A stretch of DNA of 64,000 nucleotides from assembly GCA_963763095.1 (NCBI GenBank), contig CAVXNR010000030.1, forward strand, positions 1 to 64,000, written 5' to 3'. The notes beneath the pieces were generated by a model. That model made no database searches, had not been told where the DNA came from, and was given only the letters and a program-made list of their open reading frames with translations. The position numbers and the translations under genes were made by a program. The DNA is from CAVUCH01 sp963763095. GTDB taxonomy: Bacteria > Acidobacteriota > Vicinamibacteria > Vicinamibacterales > JAENWD01. This document shows, piece by piece, positions 30,759 through 41,657 of this stretch. Each line of letters begins with the position of its first letter. Positions within the stretch are counted from its first letter, which is position 1.

Positions 30759-31727
30759 ATGTCATCTGTTCAGCCGCCGGCGTTCGAAGCGCCGCGGCTC
30801 GTTCCGATCGTCCATGCCGACGACTGTGGCCTGTCCGAAGGCATCACCGACGCGATCATGGCCTGCCATGACCGAGGGTGGCTGCGCCGCACGAGCGTAG
30901 TGGCCAACGGGGCCGCGTGGGAGCATGCGGTCGAGCGCGCTCAGCGTCGTGAGTCGCTTGCAGTCGTTCTGCACCTGAATCTGTTCGAGGGGCTCCGCTG
31001 TCGCCCCCAGCCGATGTGGATCGGCTCGTGGACCACGGGGGCGCTTCTGCCGCGGCTTCGCGGCGCTCTGGGCGCGCGGGCTCGCGGGTGCTGACGCGAG
31101 ACGCGTGCGCGCGCAGATCCGGCTGGAGTTGCGGCGGCAGATCGAACGCTTTCTCGAGGCGTTTGCCGATCGAGGTCCGTTGTCGGTGGACGGCCACGTG
31201 CATTACCACCTTCTGCCGCCCGTGTTCGATGAGCTGCTGGCGTTGAGCGACGAATACCCAATCACGGCCATTCGCCTGCCGCGCGAGCCGCTCTACTGGC
31301 CGCTCACGCCAGGGGCGCCCACGGCCCGCTCCCGCGAACGTGGCCAAGAACATCGTGCTGAAAGCGCTCTGCCGTCGGGCGAGACCGGCTCTTCAGGCGC
31401 GGTCCATCGGGACGACCGATGCATTCATTGGCGTGCTTGGAACAGGGGCGATGACGCTCGCGCACGTGAGGGCCGGTCTTGAAAGCCTGCGGCGTGCGGG
31501 AACGTCCGGGACGGTCGAGGTCCTCTTCCACCCCGGGCCGCGCCCGGCTGGATGAGGCGTCGCTCTGGAGCGACCGTCCCGACCTTCGCGCGCTCTATCG
31601 GTCGCCCAATAGAGAGCGGGAGGCGGAGCTGCTGTGCAGCCCCTCGCTCGGGGAACTGCTGCGCGCCTACAGTGCGCCACCGGAACAGCGTCCCGCTTTG
31701 CTGGGGCCGCACGGGGCCACGCAGTGA
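30759..31727 (+). CDS. YdjC/ChbG-like carbohydrate deacetylase (frameshifted)
   Basis: PIVHADDCGLSEGITDAIM (residues about 17-34) is the metal-binding Asp-Asp signature of the family, and VDGHVHYHLLPPVF near nt 31190 supplies the metal-ligand His residues. Later segments AKNIVLKALCRRARPAL, TTDAFIGVLGTGAMT and TVEVLFHPGPR are in other frames, with breaks near 31090, 31325 and 31540. Relatives remove N-acetyl groups from chitooligosaccharides or other amino-sugar glycans. The stop overlaps the carbamoyltransferase start by GTGA. Confidence 0.75.
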
Positions 31728-33505
31728 ATGTGCTGGGTGTTTTCGGCGCCACTGACGTGGTGCATCCGGCTGCCTGTCTGCTGCGCGACGGACGGCTGGT
31801 GGCGTTTGCAGAGGAGGAGCGGTTCGCCCGCGTGAAGCAGGCGAGCGGCTTGTTCCCGGCGCAGTCGATGGCGTGGTGCCTGCGCGAAGGAGGGATCTCG
31901 CTCGGAGACGTCGACGCTCTGGCCTATGGCTGGGACGCCAACGTGAACTGGGTGCGCATGCCGCTGTCGATGGCCAGCTCCTTCGTCGGCAGCCGCTTGA
32001 CGAACCCCGGGTCGAAGAAGCCGTCGGCCGCCGCACCGGGCCGGCCGCCGCTGGGGTCGGCAGCCCTGGCCGGCTTGCAGACGCTTCTGCACCTGCACCC
32101 GTGGAATCTTCAGGAGCGGCTGATCCTCGCGTTGCGCGATGGCGGGTTCGTTCGCGATCCGATTCCGCCCGTGCGCTTCTTCCAGCATCACCTTTGCCAC
32201 GCCGCGACGGCGTTCTACTGCTCGGGGCTGAGCGAGGCGGCCGTGCTCGTGTTCGACGGACACGGCGAGGAGCGCACCGTCTCCATCTTTCACGGCACCG
32301 GAAGGACGCTGCGTGAGGTGCGCCACATCGGACTGCCTCACTCGCTCGGCTGGTTCTACTCGGCCAGCACCGAATACCTTGGCTGGGACGCCAACGAAGG
32401 GGAAGTCAAGCTGATGGGCCTGGCGCCATACGGCGGCCCCGATCCCATGCTGCGTGCATTTTTCGAAGAGTTCCTCCAACTCACACCCGACGGCGTGCGG
32501 ATCGATCCGGACTGCATCTTCTACGGCCGCCGCAGCTACGGACGTTTCTTCGGAGACAAGATGGCCGAGCGGCTCGGCCCGCCGCGCGCTCCCGCGGAGC
32601 AGATTACACAACGCCACCGCGATATCGCCTTCGCCGTCCAGCAGCGGCTCGAGGATGCCTCGCTGCACCTCGCGCGCATCGCGTTACGTGAGACCGGGAG
32701 CCGCAATCTCTGCGTCGCCGGGGGTGTGGCCCTCAATTGCAAGATGACCGGCGTACTGCATCAGCAGGGGATTGCCGATCACCTGTTCGTGCAGCCCCTC
32801 TCGTACGACGCAGGCGTCGCGCTCGGCGCGGCGATGCTCGCCGCCGAGCAGGCGGGCGACGACTCCAGGTTTCGAATGGAGCACCTCCAGTACGGCCCCT
32901 CCTATGACGATGCAGCGATCGAGGCCGTGCTGCGGCGTAACGGGTTGCGCTATCGCCGCAGCGATGACATCGCGGAAGACGCCGCCGCACTGGTGACCGA
33001 AGGGAAGGTGGTCGGTTGGTTTCAGGGCCGCATGGAGGCCGGCCCCCGTGCACTCGGCGGCCGGTCGATCATCGCGGACCCCCGCGCCGCGGCGATGAGT
33101 GACACGGTAAACGACAAGGTGAAGTTCCGCGAGCGATGGCGGCCGTTTGCGGTGTCGATCCTCGCCGAGAAGGCGGCCGAATATCTCGTGAGTCCCGTGG
33201 ATTCTCCCTTCATGGTCATGGCCTTCGCGGTCGTTCCCGGACGCGAGGCCGAGATTCCAGCCGCACTCCATGCTGGTGACCGCACCACGCGCCCACAGAC
33301 GGTGCGTCGGGAGGTAAGCCCACTCTTCTGGGCACTCATCGATGCGTTCCACCGGAGAACGGGCGTGCCGGCGGTCCTCAACACCTCGTTCAATGTCAAA
33401 GGCGAGCCGATCGTCTGCAGCCCCACTGACGCCGTGCGCTGTTTCTACGGAACCGGCATGGATGCGATGGCGATCGGCAGCTTTCTTCTCGAGAAGGCAG
33501 TGTAG
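31724..33505 (+). CDS. Carbamoyltransferase (NodU/CmcH family)
   Basis: Intact, about 593 residues from GTG 31724. The N-terminal Kae1-like domain has HPAACLLRDGRLVAFAEEERF and FFQHHLCHAATAFYCSG with VLVFDGHGE; the C-terminal domain has GWFQGRMEAGPRALGGRSI, DKVKFRERWRPFA and LNTSFNVKGEPIV. Family members transfer carbamoyl from carbamoyl phosphate, via carbamoyl-AMP, to a hydroxyl group of a sugar or antibiotic. Here a sugar of the polysaccharide is the likely acceptor. Translationally coupled to the YdjC gene and 3 nt from the following methyltransferase. Confidence 0.9.
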   Translation: MNVLGVFGATDVVHPAACLLRDGRLVAFAEEERFARVKQASGLFPAQSMAWCLREGGISLGDVDALAYGWDANVNWVRMPLSMASSFVGSRLTNPGSKKPSAAAPGRPPLGSAALAGLQTLLHLHPWNLQERLILALRDGGFVRDPIPPVRFFQHHLCHAATAFYCSGLSEAAVLVFDGHGEERTVSIFHGTGRTLREVRHIGLPHSLGWFYSASTEYLGWDANEGEVKLMGLAPYGGPDPMLRAFFEEFLQLTPDGVRIDPDCIFYGRRSYGRFFGDKMAERLGPPRAPAEQITQRHRDIAFAVQQRLEDASLHLARIALRETGSRNLCVAGGVALNCKMTGVLHQQGIADHLFVQPLSYDAGVALGAAMLAAEQAGDDSRFRMEHLQYGPSYDDAAIEAVLRRNGLRYRRSDDIAEDAAALVTEGKVVGWFQGRMEAGPRALGGRSIIADPRAAAMSDTVNDKVKFRERWRPFAVSILAEKAAEYLVSPVDSPFMVMAFAVVPGREAEIPAALHAGDRTTRPQTVRREVSPLFWALIDAFHRRTGVPAVLNTSFNVKGEPIVCSPTDAVRCFYGTGMDAMAIGSFLLEKAV

Positions 33506-33507
33506 CG

Positions 33508-34406
33508 GTGGCCAGGCAGTGTCCAGCGTGCGACGGCACCGGCTTCACCGAGCGCCGCGTGGCAGACGGGCTGGACACGCACACGTGCGAGTCATGCGGC
33601 CTGATCCTCGGTATCGACATCGCGCAGGAAACCCAAGTTGGGCCAATACGCGAATGTCGACCTGCGGGCCTATCTCACGTCGGTGGGCGCGCTGCGCGAC
33701 GAACAGTCCTCCGACATCCTGTCCCTTGTGCGTCCTCACGTGCCTGCGGGGGCCCGCGTGCTCGATGTGGGGTGCGGCTTCGGATCCTTTCTGATCCGCG
33801 CGCGCGAGGCAGGTTACGCCGTGGCCGGCATCGAACCTGACGAGCACGCGTGCGCGGGCGCCTGCAAGGCTCTTGGCGAAGGCGTGGTCAGACACGGCAC
33901 GCTGCAGCAGGTGGCGCCGGCGCCAGGCTCCGCGGACGTGGTCGCCACGCTCGACGTGCTCGAGCATGTCCCACCGGCCGAGCATGCGGCGTTTGCCAGG
34001 CTGATGACCGCCGTCCTCGCTCCGGGCGGGCTCTGGGTGATCAAAGTGCCGAGCACCGAGGGTCTGTACTATCGGCTCTCGGCGATGCTGGCCCGGGTGG
34101 CCCCACGGGTCGGCGCGACCTTCATGCGCCGGTTGTGGCAGACGGATTACGAATTCCCGCACGCGGTGTACTTCGACCGGCCGTCGCTGCAGCGCTGGCT
34201 GCAGCAGCCACGGCTTCTCCCTGGTTGACCACAGATACCTTCCTGAGGTACCGACCGGCACGCTGGTCGACCGGTTGACGCACGACGGGGACATCAGCCG
34301 GGCGCAGGCGTACGTCCTCGCGCCAGCGGTCTACATCATCAATGCGGTCGAATGGGTGCGCCGGCGATCGGATGCGCTGGTCGTGTACTCGCCCAGGCGG
34401 ACCTGA
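33508..34406 (+). CDS. Zinc-ribbon class I methyltransferase (frameshifted)
   Basis: The N-terminus has a small zinc ribbon, CPACDGTGF...CESCGLI, as in C-methyltransferases and related sugar-cluster enzymes. The SAM domain follows: VLDVGCGFGSFLIRAREAGY (motif I), VAGIEPDEHA, VVATLDVLEHVP, LAPGGLWVIKVPS. The C-terminal helix-rich region YELPHAVYF-like (YEFPHAVYFDRPSLQRWL) and HRYLPEVPTGTLVDR are in another frame. Breaks near 33625 and 34205. Methylates an unknown glycan-related acceptor. Confidence 0.75.
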
Positions 34407-34414
34407 GGTGGCAG

Positions 34415-35262
34415 ATGCCGAATCAGCACGAGCCGCAGAGTGAAGTCGATTCGCCGTTGATGCGACGAGCCACCACTCACATGTCGATTGTCGTGGGTTG
34501 CTACAACGCCGCGCGTCACCTGGAAAAGCGAATCCTCGAGCTCGTCGCCTTTCTCGACGGCATCAATCGCAGCTACGAAGTGCTGATCGTCGAAGACGGA
34601 AGTGCTGGATGACTCGCTCCCGATCCTGCGGCGTCTCGAAGCCAGTCTGCCGTCGATCACCGTTTTGCGAAATCCGCGAAACATGGGCAAGGGATACTCG
34701 ATCCGGAACGGCATCCTGAACTCCAGGGGCAAGTACATCATCTTCACAGACGTCGACATGGCGTATTCGAAGGGCAACCTGCTGGCCGTGCTCGAGAGGC
34801 TCGAAAAGCGGCGAGCCGTTCGTCGTCGGAAACCGTCGCCTGCCGGAATCGGTGTATATCGTCAACAACTCGCTGGTGAAATACGTCTATCGCCGCCATC
34901 GCGGCGGCATCGCATTCAACACCCTCGTCCGGCTGCTGTTCGGCCTGACGACCCGTGACACGCAGAGCGGTCTGAAGGGGTTTTCGAGGAGTGCCGCCGC
35001 GCGATTGTTCCAGCAGCTCTACACCGACGGTTTCCTGTTCGACATCGAGATCTTCATTCGCAGCCGCGCGCTCGGCATTCCCGTCACCGAAGTCCCGGTG
35101 CAGTTGACGTTCGAAGACGATGTCACGACTGTTCAGCAGTTCAAGCAGCTGTTGACCGTATTTCCCGAGCTGATGCACATCAAGATGCTCGAGCTCCGTG
35201 GCGCGTACGCGCGCCCGCGGCCCGCCGGCGGCGCGCGAGGCCGGTCCGGTGTCCGAGGGTGA
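34415..35262 (+). CDS. GT2 polyprenyl-phosphate sugar transferase, GtrB/DPM1-like (frameshifted)
   Basis: The N-terminal MSIVVGCYNAARHLEKRI with VLIVEDGS is a GT2 start; ITVLRNPRNMGKGYSIRNGI and YIIFTDVDMAYS (metal site) follow in a second frame, and TRDTQSGLKGFSRSAA and DGFLFDIEIFIRSRALGIPVTEVPV in a third. This order is that of dolichol/polyprenyl-phosphate mannose or glucose synthases. They load sugar onto undecaprenyl phosphate to feed periplasmic GT-C enzymes. Two candidate GT-C membrane proteins follow directly, so the three may be one lipid-sugar module. No C-terminal membrane helices are seen. Confidence 0.75.
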
Positions 35263-35308
35263 CGCGGCCACATCGGCTGAAGCGGCGAGGAATCGATGAG
35301 GATCGATC

Positions 35309-36885
35309 GTGACCGGTGGCCGAGCGACGACGTGTCGAACCGGCGAAAGCGCTGGCGCGGCGGACGACCTGCCGGTCATCCTGCCGCTATCGCTGCGTAT
35401 CGCGCTGTGTCTGGTGGCGGCGCCTGGTCGTGGCCGGATGGCTCGCACTGGCCGCACTTCACGTCCGCGACGACTACCATGTCACGCACGTTCAGGGCGT
35501 GTGGATGGCCGCCGCGGAGGCAGCCCGCGCGGGGCAGTTGTATCCGCCGCTGTTCGACGGGGAACACTACGCCGGCACCCGATACATGCCGCTGGCGATC
35601 CTGCTGAACGCTGTCGCGTCGGGCATCGTCGGTGATCCGCTGGTCGGGGGCAAGCTCCTGGCGGCCATCCTCATGGCCACGCTGCTGGCGCTCGTGATCT
35701 CGATGCTGCGCGCGTTCTCGTGCCCTTGGCCGGTGGCGCTTCGCGCTGGCTGCCGTCGTCGTTGCGACCGAGACCGGCCTGCAGGCCGGCACCACGGTTG
35801 GCGGAGACATCCTTCCGGTGGTGCTGCAGGTCGGCGCTCTGGCAATCGCTTTACGCGCCCGATCCCGCGCAGGCCATGGTGCTTGCGGGAGTCCTGGCGG
35901 GCCTGGCGGTCGCCAGCAAGCTGACAGGGCTGTGGGCACTTCTCGCGATCGCGACCTGGCTGGCGGCTCAGCGGCAGTGGCGTCCCGCGGTCACGTTTGT
36001 CGCAGCCGTGCCTGGCTACGGTGCCGCTCGTGCTGGGCACCGTGCAGTTCGTTACCGCTGGCGGCCTCCGGCAGCACCTGCTGGCGTTCTCGGTGGCGGG
36101 TGTCCACGGCGGCTTCTCCACTCTGTTGCGCGCACCCAACCAGGTTCTCTACAACCTCCTCGCATCAGCGTCGGGAGCGGTCGTGCTGCTCCCGCTCGCC
36201 GTGCTCGGCGCGCTGCTGTCGCGGAGTTGGCGGCAGCTGCCCCTCATTCACGTCGCGTGTGCGTACGCGCTGCTCCTGCTGCTGGTCGTGTACGCGGACG
36301 TGGGCACCGGCTCCAACCAGCTGCTCGATCTCGTCGTGCTGACGGCGCTCGCCGTCGGTCATCTCGCGGGCGTGCCGCAACCGGCGCCGAGCCGCGTGCC
36401 GGGCCGGTCATCGTGCTGGCGGTGGCGGTCACCGTGATCTGGGCAGCGGGCCTCGACCTGGTGCGGACGGTCGGTTTCGACGTGCGGCGCGCGGTGAGCG
36501 CCCTCACGTCGCGAGAGGCCAGGCCGCGCGCCGCGACCGCCGTTGCCGGTTTGATGCGACCAGGCGAGGAGGTGCTGGCCGAGGATCCGTTAATCTACGT
36601 CGCGTCAGGACGCCGGCCCCTGCTGATGGACGCGTTCATGCTCACGCGGCTGGATCGGCTGCATCCGCAGTGGGTCGATCCGCTCATCGCGAGGATCGCG
36701 GAGCGGCGCTTCGATCTCGTCGTGCTCGTGGTGTCCCTGGAGGACCGAAGCCTCGACTTCTGGTGGACCGACTATCATTTCGGCCCCCGTGTCGCCAGCG
36801 CGCTTCGCGACATCCTACAAATTCGACCGGCTGCGTCGGCCGCTATTACCTGTATCGGCCGGTGTCAGCCGACCCGGTCTCATGA
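35309..36885 (+). CDS. Polytopic membrane glycosyltransferase, GT-C-like (multiply frameshifted)
   Basis: Joined from several frames: LPVILPLSLRIALCLV and VVAGWLALAALHVRDDYHVTHVQGVW (helix 1 then a DD loop), GTRYMPLAILLNAVA, LLAAILMATLLALVI, GGDILPVVLQVGALAIA, GVLAGLAVASKLTGLWALLAI, VPLVLGTVQFV, VLLPLAVLGALL, ALLLLLVVYADV and a C-terminal soluble part (EEVLAEDPLIYVASGRRP, PQWVDPLIARI, YYLYRPV). This layout matches ArnT/PMT-like enzymes whose C-terminal domain lies in the periplasm. At least four frame breaks. Likely uses the lipid-linked sugar made by the upstream GtrB-like enzyme. Confidence 0.6.
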
Positions 36886-36894
36886 ACGGCGGCG

Positions 36895-38164
36895 ATGCAC
36901 ACGACTATGCCTGGCCCGAGCGAGCGGCTGTTGGTCGGGCCGCTGCGACGCCTGCTGCGATGGGCGCCAGGCGCGGATGGGCGTGTCGTGCTGCTCGCGG
37001 CCGTCGCAGTCTATCTGGCGATCATCGCGGCGGGTCGTCGTGCGTGGGGCGTCGACCTCTGGCCGCTCCTGGGCGTGCCGTCCGGTCCGTCGCTCTTCTT
37101 CGACGCCCGCAACCTCACGGCCGCCTGGGAGTGCCAGCGGCTCGGCTACGACCCGCTCTACGAGAGCCCGTGCGACCCGTGGGGCCGGCCCTTGATGTAT
37201 CTGCGGCCCTGGCTCCTTCTGGGAGTGCTCGGGCTCGATCAGTCGCACACCTTCGCGTTATCCGCGGTCCTGGTCGCGGCCATGTTCCTGTCGTTCGGTG
37301 CCCTGGTCGGACGGGTGCCGGGCGGAACCGGCATCGTCCTGGCGCTCGCCGCGTGCTCGCCGGCGGTGATGTTTGCCGTCGAGCGGGCGAACATGGACAT
37401 CGCGCTGTTCTCGCTGGTGGCGGCTCCGTCCTGGTGTGGCGGGCGTTTCCCGATCCCGCCCGGGTCGTCAGCCCGGTCCTCGTGCTCGTCGCCGCCACCG
37501 CGAAGATCTATCCAGTGTTCGCGTTGCCGGCCTTCCTGATCGCGCGCAGCCGGGTTGCCGCCCGCGCCGCGCTGGTCTCCATGGCGGCGTTTGGCGTCTA
37601 CCTCGCTCTACAGCCTGCCGCGACGTCGCGCACGTCGCGGAGATCGCGACGCAGGGACAGCACTTCTCCTACGGGGCCCGCATCCTGCTCGCGCACCTGT
37701 ACCACCAGGTGGGCGCCGACCGCTGGGCGGGCCCGGCGGTTCTCAAGCAACTGCTCGCGGCTGATACCGCTCGGGGTGATCGCGGCGGCCGTGGCCGTTC
37801 GGATCCATCGCCGCTTCGCCGCTCGCCGCCGACGACGACGGTCGCCACGGCCATCGCTCGTCGCTTTGCATGTCGGGGCGCTCATCTATCTCGGCACGTT
37901 CGCGGTGGCCAACAACTTCGACTACCGGCTGGTGTTTCTCCTGCTGACGCTGCCGCAACTCGCCGAATGGGTCCGCATCGCCGCGCTCACCGGCTCTCGG
38001 CGCTGGCGGCGGCGACCCTTGTCATGATCCTGGTGCTGCTGTGGGTGGGCAGCCTGTCGCAGTGGCTGAATCTCTGGGACGAGCTCGCGAGCTGGGCGGT
38101 CGCCGGCCTGCTCGTGGCGCTGTCGTCGCGACGATGCCCGCCTCGACGCCGTTCGCGAGTCTGA
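36895..38164 (+). CDS. Membrane glycosyltransferase, GT87/DUF2029-like (frameshifted)
   Basis: VVLLAAVAVYLAIIAAG, then FDARNLTAAWECQRLGYDPLYESPCDPWG, YLRPWLLLGVLGL, ACSPAVMFAVERANMDIALFSLV, TAKIYPVFALPAFL and VANNFDYRLVFLLLTLPQL. The ERxNxD and K-Y-P motifs are those of the GT87 (DUF2029) polyprenyl-phosphate-mannose-dependent family. Breaks near 37430, 37625, 37750 and 38000. Starts 9 nt after the preceding membrane protein, so the two are cotranscribed. Confidence 0.6.
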
Positions 38165-38212
38165 TTCTCGGCCGGCCGACGCCGGACGGCCCGAGCGCCA
38201 GGGACGCTCGTG

Positions 38213-39454
38213 ATGCCGCTCCGAATCGCGCACGTCGTCAACGAGCCGTTCGGCATCGAGAGCGCGAACGGCGTCCAGCAGGTGGTCTATTGTCTCGCGC
38301 GGGCGCAGGCGGGACTTGGTCAGTCGGTCGCCGTTTTCTCGAGCGAAGACGGGGTGCATCTGCTCGGGGAGCGATGCCGAGGCACCCTCACGCGTCCGCT
38401 CGCACGCTGCAGGTCGGCAGCGTCGCTCCGGCAACGGTTCCTCTCGCGATATCTCGACCAGACCTCGCCGAAGACGTTCTGGCGTGGCAGCCCGACATCG
38501 TTCACTTTCACTCGGTCCACATCCCTCAGAACGTCGCGCTTGGCGGCCCATCTCGGTCGGGCAGGCAATCCCGTACTGCGTCACGGTGCACGGCGGGTTG
38601 TTTCCGCGCGGCACTGCGGCGCGGTCGCTTGAAGAAGGCGCTGTTCAGCCTGTTGTTCGAGCGCCGATACCTGAACGACGCGCGATTCATCCATGCGGTG
38701 AGCCCGCACGAGAGCCGAGGTGATTCGAGGCTACGGCGTGGAACCAGCCTGTCGTCGTCGTGCCGAATGGTCTTCCGCCTGACGCCAACGTTCGAGGCAT
38801 CTGCGACCGGACGCGCTGTATGACGGAAGGCCCTGGCTGCGGGACCGACAGGTGTTCATGTTCATCGGCCGACTGGATCCGTGGCAGAAGGGACTGGACC
38901 TGTTGATCGAGGCATTCGCGCAGCGCCGGGCTGCGCGACGCAGCACTCGTCCTGGTCGGTCCGGACTGTCGCGGCTCGCGTCGCACACTGGCGACACTCG
39001 CCGATCGGCTCGGCGTCTCCTCGCAGCTGGTGTTCACCGGGCCCGCATTTGGTGAGGACAGAGCGAACCTGTTCGCCGCAGCCGACGTGTTCGTGCACCC
39101 GTCACGATGGGAAGGCCTGTCGCTGTCGGTGCTGGCGGCAGCAGCTGCGGGCAAGCCGTGCCTGATCACGCGTGATGCGGATCCGCTGGGTGAGCTCGAA
39201 CGCGCGCAGGCCGCGGTCATCGTGGACGCGAGCGTTTCGAGCATTGCAGCCGGCTTGAGGCGCGCGCGCCACGCTCAGCGGCGATGAGCTCGAGATGATG
39301 GGCACGCGCGCCCGGCGTGTCGCGGAAGACCATTTCACCTGGCCCGTCGATCGCGAGCCGGCTGGTGGAGGCGTACCGGAGTGCGGTCGGGCCCAGCTAC
39401 GACGGGCGCTGCGATGGACCTGCGCACGGCGCATATCGGTCGCCGAACTGCTGA
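38213..39454 (+). CDS. Family 4 glycosyltransferase (multiply frameshifted)
   Basis: LRIAHVVNEPFGIESANGVQ opens a GT-B N-terminal domain; WQPDIVHFHSVHIPQN, PYCVTVHGGLFPRG and FIHAVSPHE follow in other frames. The C-terminal domain has FMFIGRLDPWQKGLDLLIEA, LVLVGPDCRG, ANLFAAADVFVHPSRWEGLSL and AAGKPCLITRDADP. I count about six frame breaks in 1.2 kb, the densest in the window. The family is secure; the N-terminal GxxG-like loop supports a retaining nucleotide-sugar transferase. Its stop is 8 nt before the next GT4 start. Confidence 0.7.
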
Positions 39455-39461
39455 GACGCTG

Positions 39462-40650
39462 ATGAAGATTCTCATGTCGGCGCTGGCGTGCGAGCCGGGC
39501 AAGGGTTCGGAGCTGGAGGTGGGCTTTCAAGCCATGCTCGCGGCGGCGCGTCAGCACGATGTATGGGTTCTCACCAATAAGGACACGCTCCCGGCGGTCG
39601 CGCGAGCGATCGAGGATCGGCCCGAGCGCGGAGCGGATTCACCTCGAAGGGGATCGACTTCGGCGTGGGTGCGGAAGGCATGAACCTGCTGACCATTCCC
39701 GGCTTTCATTGGTACTACGACCAATGGCAGCGGAGGGCCGCGGCGCGCGCGATCCAGCTCGATCGCGTGGTGAATTTCGACGTTCTGCATCATGTGACAC
39801 TCGCGGCCTATTGGACCCGCGCAGGAGTGGCGGTTCTGGACAAGCCACTGGTGTTGGGTCCCGTCGGCGGCGGGGTTGAACCTCCTCTGCGGCTGCTCGG
39901 TGAGTTGGGCTGGCGTGGCTTTTTCGAAGACGCAGGACGGGTCGCCATCCGGCGCTTCCTTGCGCGCTTCGGCCCAGCGCGTCAGGCACAACGCCGTGCG
40001 GACGTGGTGTTCGCCCAGAATGCTGCCACGCTCCAGAAGATTCGCACGTGCGGGCGGGTCTCCGTCCTGACGAATGGCACAGTCGTTGACCTGGGACACC
40101 TCCGCTTCACGGGACCGCGAACCCAGGAAGTGTTGTTCGTCGGCCGCCTCGTGGGCTGGAAAGGCCCGATGCTCGCTCTGCGCGCGTTCCGCTACGTGCA
40201 GCACGCCCAGGCGCAGCTGATCTTCTGCGGGGACGGGTACGAGCGGGGGCGTCTCAAACGTGCCGCCGAACGCTGGGGAATCGCCGACCGGGTGCATTTC
40301 GAGGGATGGTTACCCCGCCGGGTCCTACTGTCGCGCCTGGCCACGGCAGGCGCGTTGCTCCACCCGGCCCTTCATGAGGAAGCGGGCCTCTGCGTAGCCG
40401 AGGCGCTCGCGCTCGGAACACCGGTCGTGTGCCTTGATCATGGCGGGCCCGTCTGAGATCCTGCGGGAATGGCCAGACACATCGGTCTGAGGCCATCGCG
40501 CCCTGTCACCCGCGACGTCACAGCGCGTCGACTGGCATGCGCCGTGGAGAGATTTCTCGAGCAACCTGCGCCTGTGCCTGATGTTCATCGCGCCTCCGTC
40601 ACGTCCTTCGAGCAGGAGCTGTTGTCTGCTTATGACGTGGCCGTCCGCAT
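39462..40650 (+). CDS. Family 4 glycosyltransferase (frameshifted)
   Basis: MKILMSALACEPGKGSELEV opens the gene and is very similar to the start of the GT4 at 55.5-56.7 kb (MRVLIAAYACEPGRGSEQ). After a break near 39640 it continues DVLHHVTLAAYW, VLGPVGGGVEPPL, VLFVGRLVGWKGP, LIFCGDGYERGRLKR, LHPALHEEAGLCVAEALALG and DHGGP. Two compensating indels at 40445-40490 hide SEILREWPDTSV, after which a normal GT4 tail (LACAVERFLEQ, SFEQELLSAYD) is in the original frame. The end at about 40650 is estimated. Confidence 0.7.
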
Positions 40651-41657
40651 CCGCCATTCCAGTCGCGGCAGTTCGACGGTGTGGGCCTTTCCCCGGGGCA
40701 AACCGCAATTGTTTTCCGACTCGCCGCGGGCGCTCTCGAACGGCGTGCTGGTCTATGCGTTCGGACGACGAATGTCGCCCCTGGTGCAACGCGGAATCGC
40801 CCTCATGGTGCGGCTGCCGGTCATCCGTCGGCTCGTAGCCGAACGCCGGCCGCGAATAGATCCCGTATGCGGTTGGGACGTGTGGGACACCATCGTTCAA
40901 CAGCTTCAGCAAGGCAATCATCGCGCAGTCGGTCGATGGCTGCATCTCCACTCTCAGTGGGACAAACCACGCTCGAGCGCCATTGGGTTGGATGGCGAGT
41001 GGCCATCCTGAGTTCTTCCTCATGATCGAAGCGTTTCACGCGTCATCGCGTGGTCCTCTCCGGCCGGTGTCGTCGTTCCGCGTGCCAGCGTGTACGGCCT
41101 CATTCCGGGTCGGGGATTGGTACGTGCGCCAGCACGAGCTGTTGCCCCGGTATCACCGTCCCGCTACGTGGAATCGCGAGCGGATCGGGCAGGTGGCCGC
41201 CGACGTCTGTCGGGCACTCGCGGGCGCGCTCGAGCGGCCCGCTGACATTCCGTCGCACTGGCAACCGATGCATGGGGATCTGGTTCCCTGGAACCTGCGT
41301 GAGGATGGGCGGGGCCAGCTGTGGCTGATGGACTGGGAGGATTCAGGCTGGGGCCCTCCATTGGCCGACGTTCTGCGGTTCGTCGTCGCGTATCACTCGC
41401 TGGCCGCGAGCACCCCCGAGCGAATTGCGGCGCGCGTGCGGGAGATTCTGGCAGCGGAACCGTGCGAAGCCATCCAGGAGGCAGCCAGCTTCTGGCTGCA
41501 ACACCCCAACCTGCGGCGGGCCCAGAGCACTGAGGAGTTGCCGCGCCAGATGGCGCGGGACTTCGACCGCGGGGCTCGGGAGCGAGCGGCGTTCGCGACC
41601 TTGGCAGGGGGCGCTGATGACCTGAACCGTTTTCCAGAGCCGGCGAAGTCGTCATAA
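40640..41657 (+). CDS. APH/choline-kinase-fold phosphotransferase (frameshifted)
   Basis: The Brenner-type catalytic loop MHGDLVPWNLRED and the following LWLMDWEDSGWGPPLADVLRF (the DFG-equivalent Asp in MDWE) are clear in the last third. Upstream are VWAFPRGKPQLF, LPVIRRLVAERRPRIDP and WLHLHSQWDK, interrupted by a frame break near 40985. No antibiotic-resistance context. In polysaccharide clusters such kinases may phosphorylate a sugar or an alcohol substituent. The start is unresolved because the preceding GT4 tail runs into the same frame. Confidence 0.6.

Noticed and set aside
40640..41657. Aminoglycoside resistance gene
   Set aside because: Only the catalytic motifs are shared; the setting is a glycan cluster and length and N-terminus differ from resistance enzymes.
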